Assembly: GCF_029894125.1 (NCBI RefSeq)
Contig: NZ_JARXYZ010000007.1
Location: forward strand, 124,001 to 188,000
Length of the DNA stretch: 64,000 bases
Direction of reading: 5' to 3'
DNA from: Kitasatospora sp. MAA19
Lineage (GTDB): Bacteria > Actinomycetota > Actinomycetes > Streptomycetales > Streptomycetaceae
Under the pieces are notes generated by a model. It saw only the letters and a list, made by a program, of their open reading frames with translations. It searched no databases and was not told the DNA's origin. The position numbers and the translations under genes were made by a program. Positions 10,029 to 20,396 of the stretch are shown in pieces; within the stretch, counting starts at the first letter, position 1, and every line of letters begins with the position of its first letter.

Positions 10029-10194
10029 CAAGGAAGGTCCCCCCTTGGGGGTGGGTGAACAAGCGGTAGTCGTTTGCCCAGGTGCCGCTCGGTTAGTCGA
10101 AGTAAACGACCATGTTGGAGCTGATCATCGATGGACGCGACCCGGAGCCGCCGTTTCACGTTGCGATAGCCCTTCGGTCGATGTGACTCCTTGG

Positions 10195-10239
10195 CGTACG
10201 GCGAAGGCCCCATCGTGGGATGGGGGCCTTCGCCGTACG
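10195..10239. terminator. Terminator of ctaA, at the right edge of the accessory block
   Basis: A perfect 17-bp stem (10195-10211 with 10223-10239) with an 11-base loop, 13 bases beyond the ctaA stop. The 166 bases between the Nudix stop and this hairpin contain no gene that I can see. Confidence 0.85.
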
Positions 10240-10251
10240 TCGGGCTTGTGT

Positions 10252-11232
10252 TCAGACGGTGGCAGCTTGTGGGGTCTGCGCGGGCAGCTGCTCGGGGGCC
10301 GCTTCGGCCTCGCGGGTGCGCAGGGCGAGGGGGATGCGCAGGGCGGCGATCCAGGTCAGGGTGGCGCCGAGCATGTGGAGGCCGACCATGAGCTCGGGGG
10401 CATCGGTGAAGTACTGGATGAAGCCGAGGACGCCTTGGAGGAGCAGGACCGCGAGCAACTCCTTGGTGCGGGCCTTGGCGGCCGGCGGGGCCTTCACGGC
10501 GGCGAAGACGAAGATCATCGCGATGGTCAGGCCCACCGACACGAAGGCGAAGTCGGCGTGGAACTGCGCGAGCCTGTCGTAGTCGATCGGGATGCGGGGG
10601 ACGATCTTGTTGTCCTGCGGCGTGCCCGGGTGGTGGCCTGCGCCGGTGACCAGGGTGCCGGCGGCGACCAGGAGGCCGACCACTGTGACCAGCACGTAGG
10701 AGAGCTGGTGGATCGGGCGGGCGACCGCGAGCTTGGGGGCGCCGTCGCCTTCCTTGGAGCGCTCCCACATGAGGAGTGCGACCCAGACGAGGGCCATCGC
10801 GGCGATCATGTGCAGCGCCACCGTGTACGGGTTCAGGCCGGTCAGCACGGTGATGCCGCCGAGCACCGCATTGCTCATCACCAGCCAGAACTGCGCCCAG
10901 CCGAGCTTGGTCATGCTCCGCCGCCACGGGCGGTGGCAGCGGGCGGCGAGGATCGCCCAGCCGACTGCCGCGCTCAGTACATAGGTGAGCATCCGGTTGG
11001 TGAACTCGACGATGCCGTGGAAGCCCATCTCGGCGGTCGGCGTCAGGCTCTCGGCGGTGCAGCGGGGCCACGTCGTACAGCCGAGGCCGGAGGCGGTGAG
11101 TCGGACGGCGCCGCCGGTGACGACGATCACCACGCTCATCACCAGCGCGGCGAACGTGGCGCGCCGGACCATCGCGGCGGTGGGCTGCCAGCGCTCGGCG
11201 AGCAGGGAGAAGGGGTTCAGCACGCGCTCCAT
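10252..11232 (-). CDS. ctaA: Heme A synthase (COX15/CtaA family)
   Basis: 326-residue polytopic membrane protein that oxidises heme O to heme A, the step after CtaB in making the cytochrome aa3 cofactor. The typical features are VTGGAVRLTASGLGCTTWPRC near residues 38-58 (with its cysteine pair), the heme-ligand histidines in GFHGIVEFTNR, ALHMIAAMA and AQFHADFAF, and eight hydrophobic helices. ATG at 11232 is chosen because the family begins shortly before the first helix; the longer open frame has no support. In related genomes ctaB and ctaA are near neighbours; here the accessory block separates them. Confidence 0.93.
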   Translation of the reverse strand: MERVLNPFSLLAERWQPTAAMVRRATFAALVMSVVIVVTGGAVRLTASGLGCTTWPRCTAESLTPTAEMGFHGIVEFTNRMLTYVLSAAVGWAILAARCHRPWRRSMTKLGWAQFWLVMSNAVLGGITVLTGLNPYTVALHMIAAMALVWVALLMWERSKEGDGAPKLAVARPIHQLSYVLVTVVGLLVAAGTLVTGAGHHPGTPQDNKIVPRIPIDYDRLAQFHADFAFVSVGLTIAMIFVFAAVKAPPAAKARTKELLAVLLLQGVLGFIQYFTDAPELMVGLHMLGATLTWIAALRIPLALRTREAEAAPEQLPAQTPQAATV

Positions 11233-11420
11233 CGTAGGCGGCCTTACGGGCGATCTTGGGGCGGGGCGCGGGGTGCGGCGCTCGGGGAGCAAACCGGACT
11301 GTTCGGGCAAGGTGGTCAATGGTCTTGACCAATCACCCGTTCGGCCGAAAGAGTGCGGATTGGTCCATACCTTTCTCGGGCCTCTCCCACTCCTCCCGCA
11401 CGTAAGCGGAGATCCTGCAC

Positions 11421-12779
11421 ATGCGCATATCCACGTCCGCCGCCGCGCTCGCAGTCGGCGGCTCGCTCGCACTGGCCGGCCTGATCGCCCCCGCCGCCCA
11501 CGCCGCCGACCCCGGCCAGGAGTGCCGCAGTCTCGGGGTCGCCAACCTCTACGGCGAGTTCATCGAGGGCGACGACACCCACACCCCCGACGCCGAGGGC
11601 GCTGTCGCGGTGGGCGGGAACGCCTACTTCGGCGGCGGTTTCTCGGTCGGTCAGGAGCTCACCGCCGCCGAGGTCGACGCGCTGCCCGGCAAGAACGCCC
11701 TGGTCGTGGCGGGCAAGCTCAACGGCGGCAACACCCAGGTGATGAAGGGCAACGGCGTCTACGGCTCCAAGGCCGACGGCGCCGTCGTCCAGGCCCACCG
11801 GGGCACCGTCGCCCAGGGCGCCTCCCCGATCGACTTCAAGGCCGAGTTCGCCAAGCTGCGCGCCGCCTCCACCGCGCTGGCCGCCGCACCGCAGACCGCC
11901 GGTGCCGGCGCCCAGGCCGAGGGCGCCAAGCTGACGTTCACCGGCGGGGACGCGAAGTACAACAGCTTCACCGTCGACGCCGCGAAGCTGCAGGGCGCCA
12001 AGGACGTCTACCTCAAGGTGCCGGCCGGCTCGGTCACCGTGGTCAACGTGACCGGCGGCTCCTACGACATGGCGGCGGCCGGGACCACCGGCTTCCACCT
12101 GTGGGGCGAGGGCAAGGCGTCCTTCGTCCTGGACGACAAGAACCAGAGCGCGGCGGGCGGGGCGGTCCGGGCCAAGCTGCTCTGGAACTTCCCGACCGCG
12201 ACCAAGGTGGTCAAGAACGGCGCCGCCGCCTGGGCCGGCACCGTGCTGGCGCCGAACGCCGCCTTCGACCTCGGCAGCGGCGGCCCGGTCAACGGCTCGG
12301 TGATCGCCGCCTCGCTGACCGGCAAGGGCGGGGCGGAGACGCACCACTACCCGTTCGCCGGGTGCCTGCCCGGCGTCGTCGTCCCGACGCCGTCCGCCAC
12401 GCCCACCGTGCCGCCGGTGGTGCCGAGCGGCACGCCGTCGGCCTCCATCACGCCCACCACGCCCACCACGCCCGGGACGCCCGGCGCCTCGGCCACCCCC
12501 GGGACCTCGGCGAGCCCCTCGGCCACGCCGTCCGCCTCGGGGAGCGGCAAGCCGGGCACGGGTGCCTCCGCCAGTCCGTCGGCCACCGGCTCGGCGGGTG
12601 TGCCGGCCGCCTCCGCCGCGCCCTCGGCGAGTCCGTCCGCCCAGGCGAACGCGGGCGGCAACCTCGCGCACACCGGGTCCGGGCCCGTGGTGCCGCTGGC
12701 GATCGGCGGCGCGGTGGTGCTCGCGGCCGGCGGCGCGATCGTGGTCGCCACCCGGCGTCGGGCGGCCCGGAAGGCCTGA
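11421..12779 (+). CDS. Choice-of-anchor A surface protein with LAxTG sortase signal
   Basis: 452-residue secreted protein. A signal peptide (about residues 1-29, ending AAHAA) is followed by a choice-of-anchor A domain (about 35-315; LGVANLYGEFIEGDDTHTPD, AVGGNAYFGGGFSVG). A Ser/Thr/Pro/Ala-rich spacer (about 320-410) leads to the sorting signal LAHTG, a hydrophobic helix and a basic tail (RRRAARKA). LAxTG is the class E sortase motif of high-GC actinobacteria, so covalent attachment to peptidoglycan is expected. The anchored domain's function is unknown. It precedes another LAxTG protein gene 300 bases downstream. Confidence 0.88.
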   Translation: MRISTSAAALAVGGSLALAGLIAPAAHAADPGQECRSLGVANLYGEFIEGDDTHTPDAEGAVAVGGNAYFGGGFSVGQELTAAEVDALPGKNALVVAGKLNGGNTQVMKGNGVYGSKADGAVVQAHRGTVAQGASPIDFKAEFAKLRAASTALAAAPQTAGAGAQAEGAKLTFTGGDAKYNSFTVDAAKLQGAKDVYLKVPAGSVTVVNVTGGSYDMAAAGTTGFHLWGEGKASFVLDDKNQSAAGGAVRAKLLWNFPTATKVVKNGAAAWAGTVLAPNAAFDLGSGGPVNGSVIAASLTGKGGAETHHYPFAGCLPGVVVPTPSATPTVPPVVPSGTPSASITPTTPTTPGTPGASATPGTSASPSATPSASGSGKPGTGASASPSATGSAGVPAASAAPSASPSAQANAGGNLAHTGSGPVVPLAIGGAVVLAAGGAIVVATRRRAARKA

Positions 12780-13079
12780 CTGTTCGCCGGTCGACCGGTG
12801 CTGCGCCCTCGGTGATTGAACCTGATCGCCGGGGGCGCACGTTTTTCAGTCAGGTGACGAAGTTCATTCAAGTTTGCCGAATCCGCGTTCTGCGAGGTGG
12901 CGGCTGTGATGGGCTGGTCATACACATCAGGCGACGGACCAACAGACGAAATCCGGTCGTGCGGCGGGGTGTGGAGAGGTGCGGGAGTGCCGGTAGAGTC
13001 CCCCGGACAGTCGTAGCGGGCCACCGCGAAACCTTCAACACGCCTGCTGCGCAAGACCATTCGGAGGGGAACAGCGTAA
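12780..13079 (+). promoter_or_regulatory. 300-base leader between the two LAxTG genes
   Basis: Contains no supported gene. A short palindrome (CCGGTCGACCGG, 12787-12798) follows the first gene. The interval is AT-richer around 12840-12960, which suits an independent promoter for the second gene. GGAGGGGAA at 13063-13071 is a strong ribosome site. Confidence 0.45.
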
Positions 13080-13787
13080 ATGGCGCGACAGCAGCGGCAC
13101 ATGCGGATCGGCGCGGCGGCACTCGCCGGGACGGCGGCGGCCGGAATTCTCCTGCCTCTGGCGCTGGCAACCAACGCCTCGGCGCACGTGCCGAGTTGGT
13201 CGGTGACCTGCGACAAGATCGTGATCGATCTGATCAACTACAGCCCCAAGCCTGACGTGAAGAACACCGTCAGCCTCACCATCGACGGCGAGAAGGTCCT
13301 GGACGCCAAGGCCTTCCCCGCGGAGTTCCACGGCACCTTCCCGGTGAAGGACCACACGGCCCCGATCAAGGCGAACCTCGTGGTGAACACCACGGAGAAC
13401 CCCAACGAAAAGGGCTGGAACATCAACGAGACCAAGACGATCGAGCCGTGCCACACGCCGACTCCGACGCCCACTCCCACCCCGACGCCCACCCCGACCC
13501 CGACTCCGACTCCGACTCCGACGCCCACCCCGACCCCGACCCCGTCGCGGACCGTGACGCCGACCCCGAGCACCCCGCCGGTCACCCCGACCCCGTCGGC
13601 CTCGCCCACCGCGAGCAAGACCGCGACCCCGACCCCGGTCCCGTCGCCCACCAGCAGCGGCCCGGCGCTCGCCCAGACCGGTAGCAGCGACGCCACCCCG
13701 ATGATCGCGGCGGCCGGCGGCGGCGTGCTGCTGGTCGGCGGCGCGCTCGTCCTGCTGGCCCGCAAGCGCCGGGGCAACCAGAGCTGA
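13080..13787 (+). CDS. Small LAxTG-anchored surface protein with Thr-Pro stalk
   Basis: 235 residues. The signal peptide (about 1-37) ends TNASAHV and is followed by a small domain of about 90 residues with a cysteine pair (C45 and C124 region) that I do not recognise. A Thr-Pro stalk of about 15 TP repeats comes next, then a TPS-rich spacer, the LAQTG sorting signal, a hydrophobic helix and the basic tail RKRRGNQS. A class E sortase substrate projecting through the wall is inferred. The ribosome site GGAGGGGAA precedes ATG 13080. A strong terminator follows. Confidence 0.85.
   Translation: MARQQRHMRIGAAALAGTAAAGILLPLALATNASAHVPSWSVTCDKIVIDLINYSPKPDVKNTVSLTIDGEKVLDAKAFPAEFHGTFPVKDHTAPIKANLVVNTTENPNEKGWNINETKTIEPCHTPTPTPTPTPTPTPTPTPTPTPTPTPTPTPSRTVTPTPSTPPVTPTPSASPTASKTATPTPVPSPTSSGPALAQTGSSDATPMIAAAGGGVLLVGGALVLLARKRRGNQS
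13455..13544 (+). repeat. Thr-Pro codon repeat tract
   Basis: Ninety bases encoding about 15 consecutive TP dipeptides with mixed ACG/ACC/ACT codons. It is a wall-spanning stalk that is prone to length change by slippage. Confidence 0.9.
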
Positions 13788-13805
13788 CGTTCCGTGGCAC
13801 ACGTG

Positions 13806-13838
13806 ACCGCCCCCCGGCCGAAGTGGCCGGGGGGCGGT
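13806..13838. terminator. Bidirectional terminator
   Basis: A perfect 14-bp stem (13806-13819 with 13825-13838) lies between the LAQTG gene and the convergent ABC permease gene. Confidence 0.85.
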
Positions 13839-13859
13839 TCGCGTACGGGGTCGGGAGGG

Positions 13860-14653
13860 CTACTCCCAGCGGAAGAAGCGGGCCGCGGCGGCCAGGCCGA
13901 GGACGGCCCAGCCGGCCAGGATGCCGAGGTCCGACCAGGGCACCGAGGCCCCGTGCTGCAGGACCGACCGCAGGCCGTCCGAGAGGGCGGAGATCGGCAG
14001 CAGCTCCAGCGCCGACTGCACCGCCGAGGGGAACCTGCTCAGCGGCACGATCACGCCGCCGGCCAGCAGCAGCAGGATGAACACCAGGTTCGCGGCGGCC
14101 AGGGTGGCCTCCGCCTTGAGCGTGCCGGCCATCAGCAGGCCGAGCCCGGAGAAGGCGGCGGTGCCGAGGACCAGCAGCGCGGCGACCGTCAGCGGGTTGC
14201 CCTGCGGAGACCAGCCGAGCGCCAGCGCGATCACCGACAGCAGCGCGACCTGCAGCGCCTCGGTGACCAGCACGCAGCCGGTCTTGGCGGTGAGCAGCGT
14301 CCAGCGCGGGAGCGGGCTGGCGCCGAGCCGCTTCAGCACGCCGTAGCGGCGCTCGAAGCCGGTGGCGATGGCCTGCCCGGTGAAGGCGGTGGACAGCACG
14401 GCCAGTGCGAGCAGGCCGGGGGCCAGGAAGTCGACCCGCTTGCCCGGGCCCTCGACCGCGACGATGTCCACGGCCGAGAACAGCACCAGCAGCACGGTCG
14501 GGATGACCACGGTGAGCAGCAGCTGCTCACCGTTGCGCAGCAGCATCCTGGTCTCGAAGGCGGTCTGGGCGAGCAGCATCCGGCCGACCGGGGCGGCGCC
14601 CGGCTTGGGGGCGTAGTCAGTGGCGTCCGGCGTGGGCGCGTAGTCAGTGGTAC

Positions 14654-14657
<4 letters not shown>
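13860..14657 (-). CDS. ABC-2 type transporter permease
   Basis: 265-residue membrane protein with six predicted helices in the ABC-2 arrangement (TVVIPTVLLVLFSAVDIVA, FLAPGLLALAVLSTAFTGQA, LVFILLLLAGGVIVPLSRF, and a last helix before FFRWE). GTG at 14657 overlaps the ATPase stop as GTGA, showing translational coupling, so the longer open frame starting at 14924 is not used. It forms an exporter with the upstream ATPase; the substrate (drug, lipid or other) is unknown. The pair sits just before sufR, as in other streptomycetes. Confidence 0.88.
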
Positions 14658-15580
<923 letters not shown>

Positions 15581-15722
15581 ACCGGCGAGTCTAAGAGGGG
15601 CGAACGTCCGGCCCGGACGGCGGCCTCGATGATCGTTTCCGCAGGCCAGGTAAGGCTTGCCTGCGTGACAGATGACACGAGTGAGGCCTGCGTCACGGCT
15701 TGTCCTGTCGGAAGTAATTACG

Positions 15723-15736
15723 CAACACTGGTGTTG
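15723..15736. promoter_or_regulatory. SufR operator CAAC-N6-GTTG overlapping the sufR start
   Basis: CAACACTGGTGTTG fits exactly the CAAC-N6-GTTG inverted repeat described for SufR repressors. Its last base is the first base of the sufR GTG. A TTGTCC at 15700-15705 stands 17 bases upstream and could be the -35 box, which would place the operator on the -10 box and make the mRNA leaderless. Confidence 0.85.
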
Positions 15737-16587
15737 TGAAAAACATGCGCGAGCACGCCACGCACCAGGAGGCCGAGTCGGCCCCCGGTTGGGACGTGCC
15801 CGTGACGGCGGCCGAGGTGCTGCTGGAGGGCCACCGGGCCACCCGGGACCGGGTCGCCCGGTCGATCCTCGACCACGGCCCCTCCTCCGCCGCCGACCTG
15901 GCGAGCCGGCTCGGCCTCACCGCCGCCGCCGTCCGCCGCCACCTCGACGGGCTGGCCGCCGCAGGCCTGGTCGAGTCCCGCGAACAGCGGGTCTACGGCA
16001 GCCGCGGCCGGGGCCGTCCGGCCAAGGTCTTCGCCCTCACCGACGGCGGCCGGGACGCCTTCTACCAGGCGTACGACCAGCTCGCCGCCGACGCGCTGCG
16101 CTGGATCTCCGACTCGGTCGGCGGCGGCAAGGCGGGCGAGGAGGCGGTCGCCGCCTTCGCCCGGGCCCGGTTCGGCAAGCAGGGCGAGAAGTACCTGGAA
16201 ATCCTGCGGCTGGCCGAGGCGGGGGAGCGCACGGAGGCGCTCGCCCAGGCGCTGAGCGCCGACGGGTACGCTGCCACGGTGCGGCGGGTCCCGCCGGCCG
16301 TGGCGAAGGCCCCGGCGGGCGCCCAGCTCTGCCAGCACCACTGCCCGGTCGCGCACATCGCCGAGCAGTTCCCCCAGCTCTGCGAGGCGGAGACCGAGGT
16401 CTTCTCGCAACTCCTGGGCACCCATGTGCAACGGCTGGCCACCATCGCCCACGGCGACGGGGTCTGCACGACCTATGTGCCGGCACCCGGTGCCGCATCG
16501 TCGCCTGCCCGGCGCCCCGCCGGTCAGGACTCCGATGCAGTGCCGACTGCCGGTACGTCCACCGAAGATTCAGCGTCCGCGCGTTAG
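15736..16587 (+). CDS. sufR: Iron-sulfur cluster-sensing repressor SufR
   Basis: 283 residues. An N-terminal winged helix (ADLASRLGLTAAAVRRHLDG near residues 55-75, wing RGRGRPAKVFALT) is followed by a C-terminal cluster-binding region with cysteines in LCQHHCPVAHIAEQFPQLCE and later in GDGVCTTY. Holo-SufR represses the suf operon when cluster supply is sufficient. It sits first in the operon, with its operator over its own start. GTG 15736 is preferred; ATG 15745 is an alternative. The last 35 residues form a low-complexity tail. Confidence 0.93.
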   Translation: MKNMREHATHQEAESAPGWDVPVTAAEVLLEGHRATRDRVARSILDHGPSSAADLASRLGLTAAAVRRHLDGLAAAGLVESREQRVYGSRGRGRPAKVFALTDGGRDAFYQAYDQLAADALRWISDSVGGGKAGEEAVAAFARARFGKQGEKYLEILRLAEAGERTEALAQALSADGYAATVRRVPPAVAKAPAGAQLCQHHCPVAHIAEQFPQLCEAETEVFSQLLGTHVQRLATIAHGDGVCTTYVPAPGAASSPARRPAGQDSDAVPTAGTSTEDSASAR

Positions 16588-16596
16588 GAAGCTCGC

Positions 16597-18012
16597 ATGA
16601 CTGACACCGTTTCGCACCCGGAGCTCGAAGGCCTGGGCACCTACGAGTACGGCTGGGCGGACCCGGACACCGCCGGTGCCACCGCCAAGCGCGGGCTCAG
16701 CGAAGACGTCGTCCGCGACATCTCCGCGAAGAAGAGCGAGTCCGAGTGGATGCTCAACCTGCGTCTCAAGGGCCTGAAGCTGTTCGGCAAGAAGCCCATG
16801 CCGACCTGGGGCTCGGACCTCTCGGGCATCGACTTCGACAACATCAAGTACTTCGTCCGTTCGACCGAGAAGCAGGCCGAGTCCTGGGAGGACCTGCCCG
16901 CCGACATCAAGGCGACGTACGACAAGCTCGGCATCCCGGAGGCGGAGAAGCAGCGCCTGGTCGCCGGTGTCGCGGCGCAGTACGAGTCCGAGGTGGTCTA
17001 CCACCAGATCCGCGAGGACCTAGAGCAGCAGGGTGTCATCTTCCTGGACACCGACACCGCGCTGCGTGAGCACCCGGAGATCTTCAAGGAGTACTTCGGC
17101 ACCGTCATCCCGGCCGGCGACAACAAGTTCGCCGCGCTGAACACCGCCGTGTGGTCCGGCGGCTCGTTCATCTACGTGCCGAAGGGTGTCCACGTCGACA
17201 TCCCGCTCCAGGCCTACTTCCGGATCAACACCGAGAACATGGGCCAGTTCGAGCGGACGCTGATCATCGTCGACGAGGACGCCTACGTCCACTACGTCGA
17301 GGGCTGCACCGCGCCGATCTACTCCTCCGACTCGCTGCACTCCGCGGTCGTGGAGATCATCGTGAAGAAGGGCGGCCGCTGCCGCTACACGACCATCCAG
17401 AACTGGTCGAACAACGTCTACAACCTGGTCACCAAGCGCGCCGTGGCGTACGAGGGCGCGACCATGGAGTGGGTCGACGGCAACATCGGCTCCAAGGTGA
17501 CCATGAAGTACCCGGCCGTCTACCTGATGGGCGAGCACGCCAAGGGCGAGACCCTGTCGATCGCCTTCGCCGGCGAGGGCCAGCACCAGGACGCCGGCGC
17601 CAAGATGGTGCACATGGCGCCGAACACCTCCTCCAACATCGTCTCCAAGTCGGTGGCGCGAGGCGGCGGCCGCACCTCCTACCGCGGTCTGATCGAGATC
17701 GGCGAGGGCTCCAAGGGCGCCAAGTCCAACGTGCTCTGCGACGCCCTGCTGGTCGACACCATCTCCCGCTCGGACACGTACCCGTACGTGGACGTCCGCG
17801 AGGACGACGTGTCGATGGGTCACGAGGCGACGGTCTCCAAGGTCAGCGAGGACCAGCTCTTCTACCTGATGAGCCGGGGCATGACCGAGTTCGAGGCGAT
17901 GGCGATGATCGTCCGCGGCTTCGTCGAGCCGATCGCGCGCGAGCTGCCGATGGAGTACGCGCTGGAGCTGAACCGGCTGATCGAGCTGCAGATGGAGGGC
18001 TCCGTCGGCTGA
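16597..18012 (+). CDS. sufB: Fe-S cluster assembly scaffold SufB
   Basis: 471-residue scaffold subunit of the SufBCD complex. Start ATG 16597 with AGGAAG upstream. Hallmarks include [15 protein letters not shown] near residue 50, the beta-helix core ([19 protein letters not shown]), and the C-terminal [21 protein letters not shown] with conserved [15 protein letters not shown]. It is nine bases after sufR, so it is the second gene of one operon. No intein is present. Confidence 0.97.
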   Translation: MTDTVSHPELEGLGTYEYGWADPDTAGATAKRGLSEDVVRDISAKKSESEWMLNLRLKGLKLFGKKPMPTWGSDLSGIDFDNIKYFVRSTEKQAESWEDLPADIKATYDKLGIPEAEKQRLVAGVAAQYESEVVYHQIREDLEQQGVIFLDTDTALREHPEIFKEYFGTVIPAGDNKFAALNTAVWSGGSFIYVPKGVHVDIPLQAYFRINTENMGQFERTLIIVDEDAYVHYVEGCTAPIYSSDSLHSAVVEIIVKKGGRCRYTTIQNWSNNVYNLVTKRAVAYEGATMEWVDGNIGSKVTMKYPAVYLMGEHAKGETLSIAFAGEGQHQDAGAKMVHMAPNTSSNIVSKSVARGGGRTSYRGLIEIGEGSKGAKSNVLCDALLVDTISRSDTYPYVDVREDDVSMGHEATVSKVSEDQLFYLMSRGMTEFEAMAMIVRGFVEPIARELPMEYALELNRLIELQMEGSVG

Positions 18013-18069
18013 CCAACGGCCGCACGCAGTCCAGTCCGCACTTTTGAGGAAGAGAGCACCACGACAGCC

Positions 18070-19302
18070 ATGGCTGACGTCAACACCCCCACCGGCTCCA
18101 CGACCGCCGGTTCGATCGAGGTCGGCACCGCCGGCGCCGGCGCGCAGCTCGCCGGCCCCGGCACCGGCCGCGCCACCGTCCAGCAGCCGATCGATGCCCG
18201 CGTCGCGGTCAAGCCCTCGTTCGACGTGAACGACTTCCCGGTGCCCACCGGCCGCGAGGAGGACTGGCGCTTCACCCCGCTGCACCGCCTCGGCGGCCTG
18301 CACGACGGCTCGGCCGTCAGCGCCGCGAAGGGCGAGGACAAGGTCGAGCTGAGCCTGCCGGACGGCGTCACCGCCGAGACGGTCGGCCGCGACGACGCCC
18401 GCCTGGGCAAGGCCGGCACGCCGGTCGACCGGGTCGCCGCGCAGGCGTTCAGCGCCTTCGAGCAGGCGCTCGTGGTCACCGTCCCCAAGGAGACGGTGCT
18501 CACCGAGCCGGTGAAGATCGACGTGCACGGCGAGGGCGGCACCCGCTTCGCCCACGTGGTGATCGACGTCAAGCCGTTCGCCGAGGCCGTCGTGGTGATC
18601 AACCACACCGGCACCGGCACCCGGGCCGCCAACGTCGAGCTGCTGATCGGTGACGGCGCGAAGCTCACCTTCGTCTCGGTCCAGGACTGGGAGCGCGACG
18701 CGGTGCACGCCGCCCAGCAGACCGCGCTGGTCGGCCGGGACGCCTCGTTCAAGTCCGTGGTCGTCACCTTCGGCGGCGACCTGGTCCGGATCCACCCACG
18801 GGTCAACTACGCCGCGCCCGGCGGCGAGGCCGAGCTGTTCGGCCTCTACTTCGCCGACGCCGGCCAGCACCTGGAGCACCGTCTGGTCATCGACCACGAC
18901 ACCCCGCACTGCCGCTCCAACGTGGTCTACAAGGGCGCGCTGCAGGGCCAGGACGCGCACGCCGTCTGGGTCGGCGACGTGCTGATCCGCGCCGCCGCCG
19001 AGGGCACCGACACCTACGAGCACAACCGCAACCTGGTGCTCACCGACGGCGCCCGGGTCGACTCGATCCCCAACCTGGAGATCGAGACCGGCGAGATCGT
19101 CGGCGCCGGTCACGCCTCCGCGACCGGCCGTTTCGACGACGAGCAGCTCTTCTACCTGCAGGCCCGCGGCATCCCGGCCGACGAGGCCCGCCGCCTGGTG
19201 GTGCGCGGCTTCTTCGCCGAGCTGGTCCAGCAGATCGGCGTCGCCGAGATCCAGGACCACCTGATGGAGAAGATCGAGGCCGAGCTGGAAGCGGCGGTCT
19301 GA
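18070..19302 (+). CDS. sufD: Fe-S cluster assembly protein SufD
   Basis: 410 residues, a paralog of SufB that partners it in SufBC2D and helps deliver iron. The core beta-helix ends in the shared motif GHASATGRFDDEQLFYLQARG and the family tail VVRGFFAEL. The first 35 residues are Gly/Thr/Ala-rich and look disordered. ATG 18070 follows GAGGAAGAGAG at 18047-18057. It is 57 bases after sufB in the operon. Confidence 0.95.
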   Translation: MADVNTPTGSTTAGSIEVGTAGAGAQLAGPGTGRATVQQPIDARVAVKPSFDVNDFPVPTGREEDWRFTPLHRLGGLHDGSAVSAAKGEDKVELSLPDGVTAETVGRDDARLGKAGTPVDRVAAQAFSAFEQALVVTVPKETVLTEPVKIDVHGEGGTRFAHVVIDVKPFAEAVVVINHTGTGTRAANVELLIGDGAKLTFVSVQDWERDAVHAAQQTALVGRDASFKSVVVTFGGDLVRIHPRVNYAAPGGEAELFGLYFADAGQHLEHRLVIDHDTPHCRSNVVYKGALQGQDAHAVWVGDVLIRAAAEGTDTYEHNRNLVLTDGARVDSIPNLEIETGEIVGAGHASATGRFDDEQLFYLQARGIPADEARRLVVRGFFAELVQQIGVAEIQDHLMEKIEAELEAAV

Positions 19303-19307
19303 TCCCG

Positions 19308-19625
19308 ATGACCTTCCTCCGTGCCTGCGCGCTGAGCGACCTCCAGGAGGACGTCCCCAAGCGCGTGGACCTCAACGGCGTGCCGGTCTCGATCGTCCGC
19401 ACCGACGAGGGGGTGTTCGCGATCAACGACATCTGCTCGCACGCGAACGTCTCGCTCTCCGAGGGCGAGGTCGAGGACTGCATGATCGAGTGCTGGCTGC
19501 ACGGCTCCAGCTTCGACCTGCGCACCGGCAAGCCCTCCGGCCTGCCCGCCACCAAGCCGGTCGCTGTCTACCCCGTAAAGATCGAAGGGGACGATGTGCT
19601 CGTCTCCGTCAACCAGGAGTCCTGA
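19308..19625 (+). CDS. Rieske-type ferredoxin of the SUF operon
   Basis: 105-residue soluble Rieske [2Fe-2S] protein. The ligand motifs are C-S-H (DICSHANVSL near residue 44) and C-W-L-H (IECWLHGSSFD near residue 62). It lies five bases after sufD and six before sufC. In actinobacterial suf operons this position is regularly held by a NirD/biphenyl dioxygenase ferredoxin-like protein, presumed to supply electrons for cluster assembly; that role is inferred from context. Confidence 0.92.
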   Translation: MTFLRACALSDLQEDVPKRVDLNGVPVSIVRTDEGVFAINDICSHANVSLSEGEVEDCMIECWLHGSSFDLRTGKPSGLPATKPVAVYPVKIEGDDVLVSVNQES

Positions 19626-19631
19626 GTACAC

Positions 19632-20396
19632 ATGGCAACCCTTGAAATCCGCGACCTGCACGTCTCCGTCGACGCCGAGACCGGCCCGCGCGAGATCCTG
19701 AAGGGCGTCGACCTGACCGTGAAGCAGGGCGAGACCCACGCCATCATGGGTCCGAACGGCTCCGGCAAGTCCACCCTGGCCTACTCGCTGGCCGGCCACC
19801 CCAAGTACACCGTCACCAGCGGCTCGGTGCTGCTGGACGGCGAGAACGTCCTGGAGATGTCCGTCGACGAGCGGGCCAAGGCCGGCGTCTTCCTGGCCAT
19901 GCAGTACCCGGTCGAGGTCCCGGGCGTCTCGGTGAGCAACTTCCTGCGCACCGCCGCCACCGCCGTCCGCGGCGAGGCCCCCAAGCTGCGCCTGTGGGTG
20001 AAGGAGGTCAAGGAGGCGATGGCCGCCCTCCAGATGGACCCGGCCTTCGCCGAGCGCAACGTGAACGAGGGCTTCTCCGGCGGTGAGAAGAAGCGCCACG
20101 AGATCCTCCAGCTGGAGCTCCTCAAGCCGAAGATCGCGATCCTCGACGAGACCGACTCCGGCCTGGACGTCGACGCGCTGCGGATCGTCTCAGAGGGCAT
20201 CAACCGGGTCCGCTCGACCGGCGAGGTCGGCACCCTGCTGGTGACCCACTACACCCGCATCCTGCGGTACATCAAGCCCGACTACGTCCACGTCTTCGCG
20301 GGCGGCCGCATCGTCGAGTCCGGCGGCGCGGAGCTGGCCGACAAGCTGGAGAACGAGGGCTACGAGGCGTACGTGAAGGGTGGCGCTTCCGAGTGA
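19632..20396 (+). CDS. sufC: Fe-S assembly ATPase SufC
   Basis: 254-residue soluble ABC ATPase of the SufBCD scaffold. Walker A is GPNGSGKSTL near residue 39, the signature GFSGGEKKRHEILQ near 145, and Walker B KIAILDETDSGLDVDALR near 167 (the D-E-T-D-S-G variant is typical of SufC). Its TGA overlaps the sufS GTG by four bases, which indicates coupling. Confidence 0.96.
   Translation: MATLEIRDLHVSVDAETGPREILKGVDLTVKQGETHAIMGPNGSGKSTLAYSLAGHPKYTVTSGSVLLDGENVLEMSVDERAKAGVFLAMQYPVEVPGVSVSNFLRTAATAVRGEAPKLRLWVKEVKEAMAALQMDPAFAERNVNEGFSGGEKKRHEILQLELLKPKIAILDETDSGLDVDALRIVSEGINRVRSTGEVGTLLVTHYTRILRYIKPDYVHVFAGGRIVESGGAELADKLENEGYEAYVKGGASE

Noticed and set aside
5932-10031. Integrative conjugative element
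   Set aside because: No integrase, Tra/FtsK-like, replication or excisionase gene and no flanking direct repeat was found for this block.
10029-10194. Possible tRNA or attachment-site remnant after the Nudix gene
   Set aside because: A short TCGTTT/AAACGA pairing is present, but no cloverleaf, T-loop or anticodon stem could be drawn.
13455-13544. CRISPR-like repeat
   Set aside because: It is a coding Thr-Pro codon tract with no spacers.
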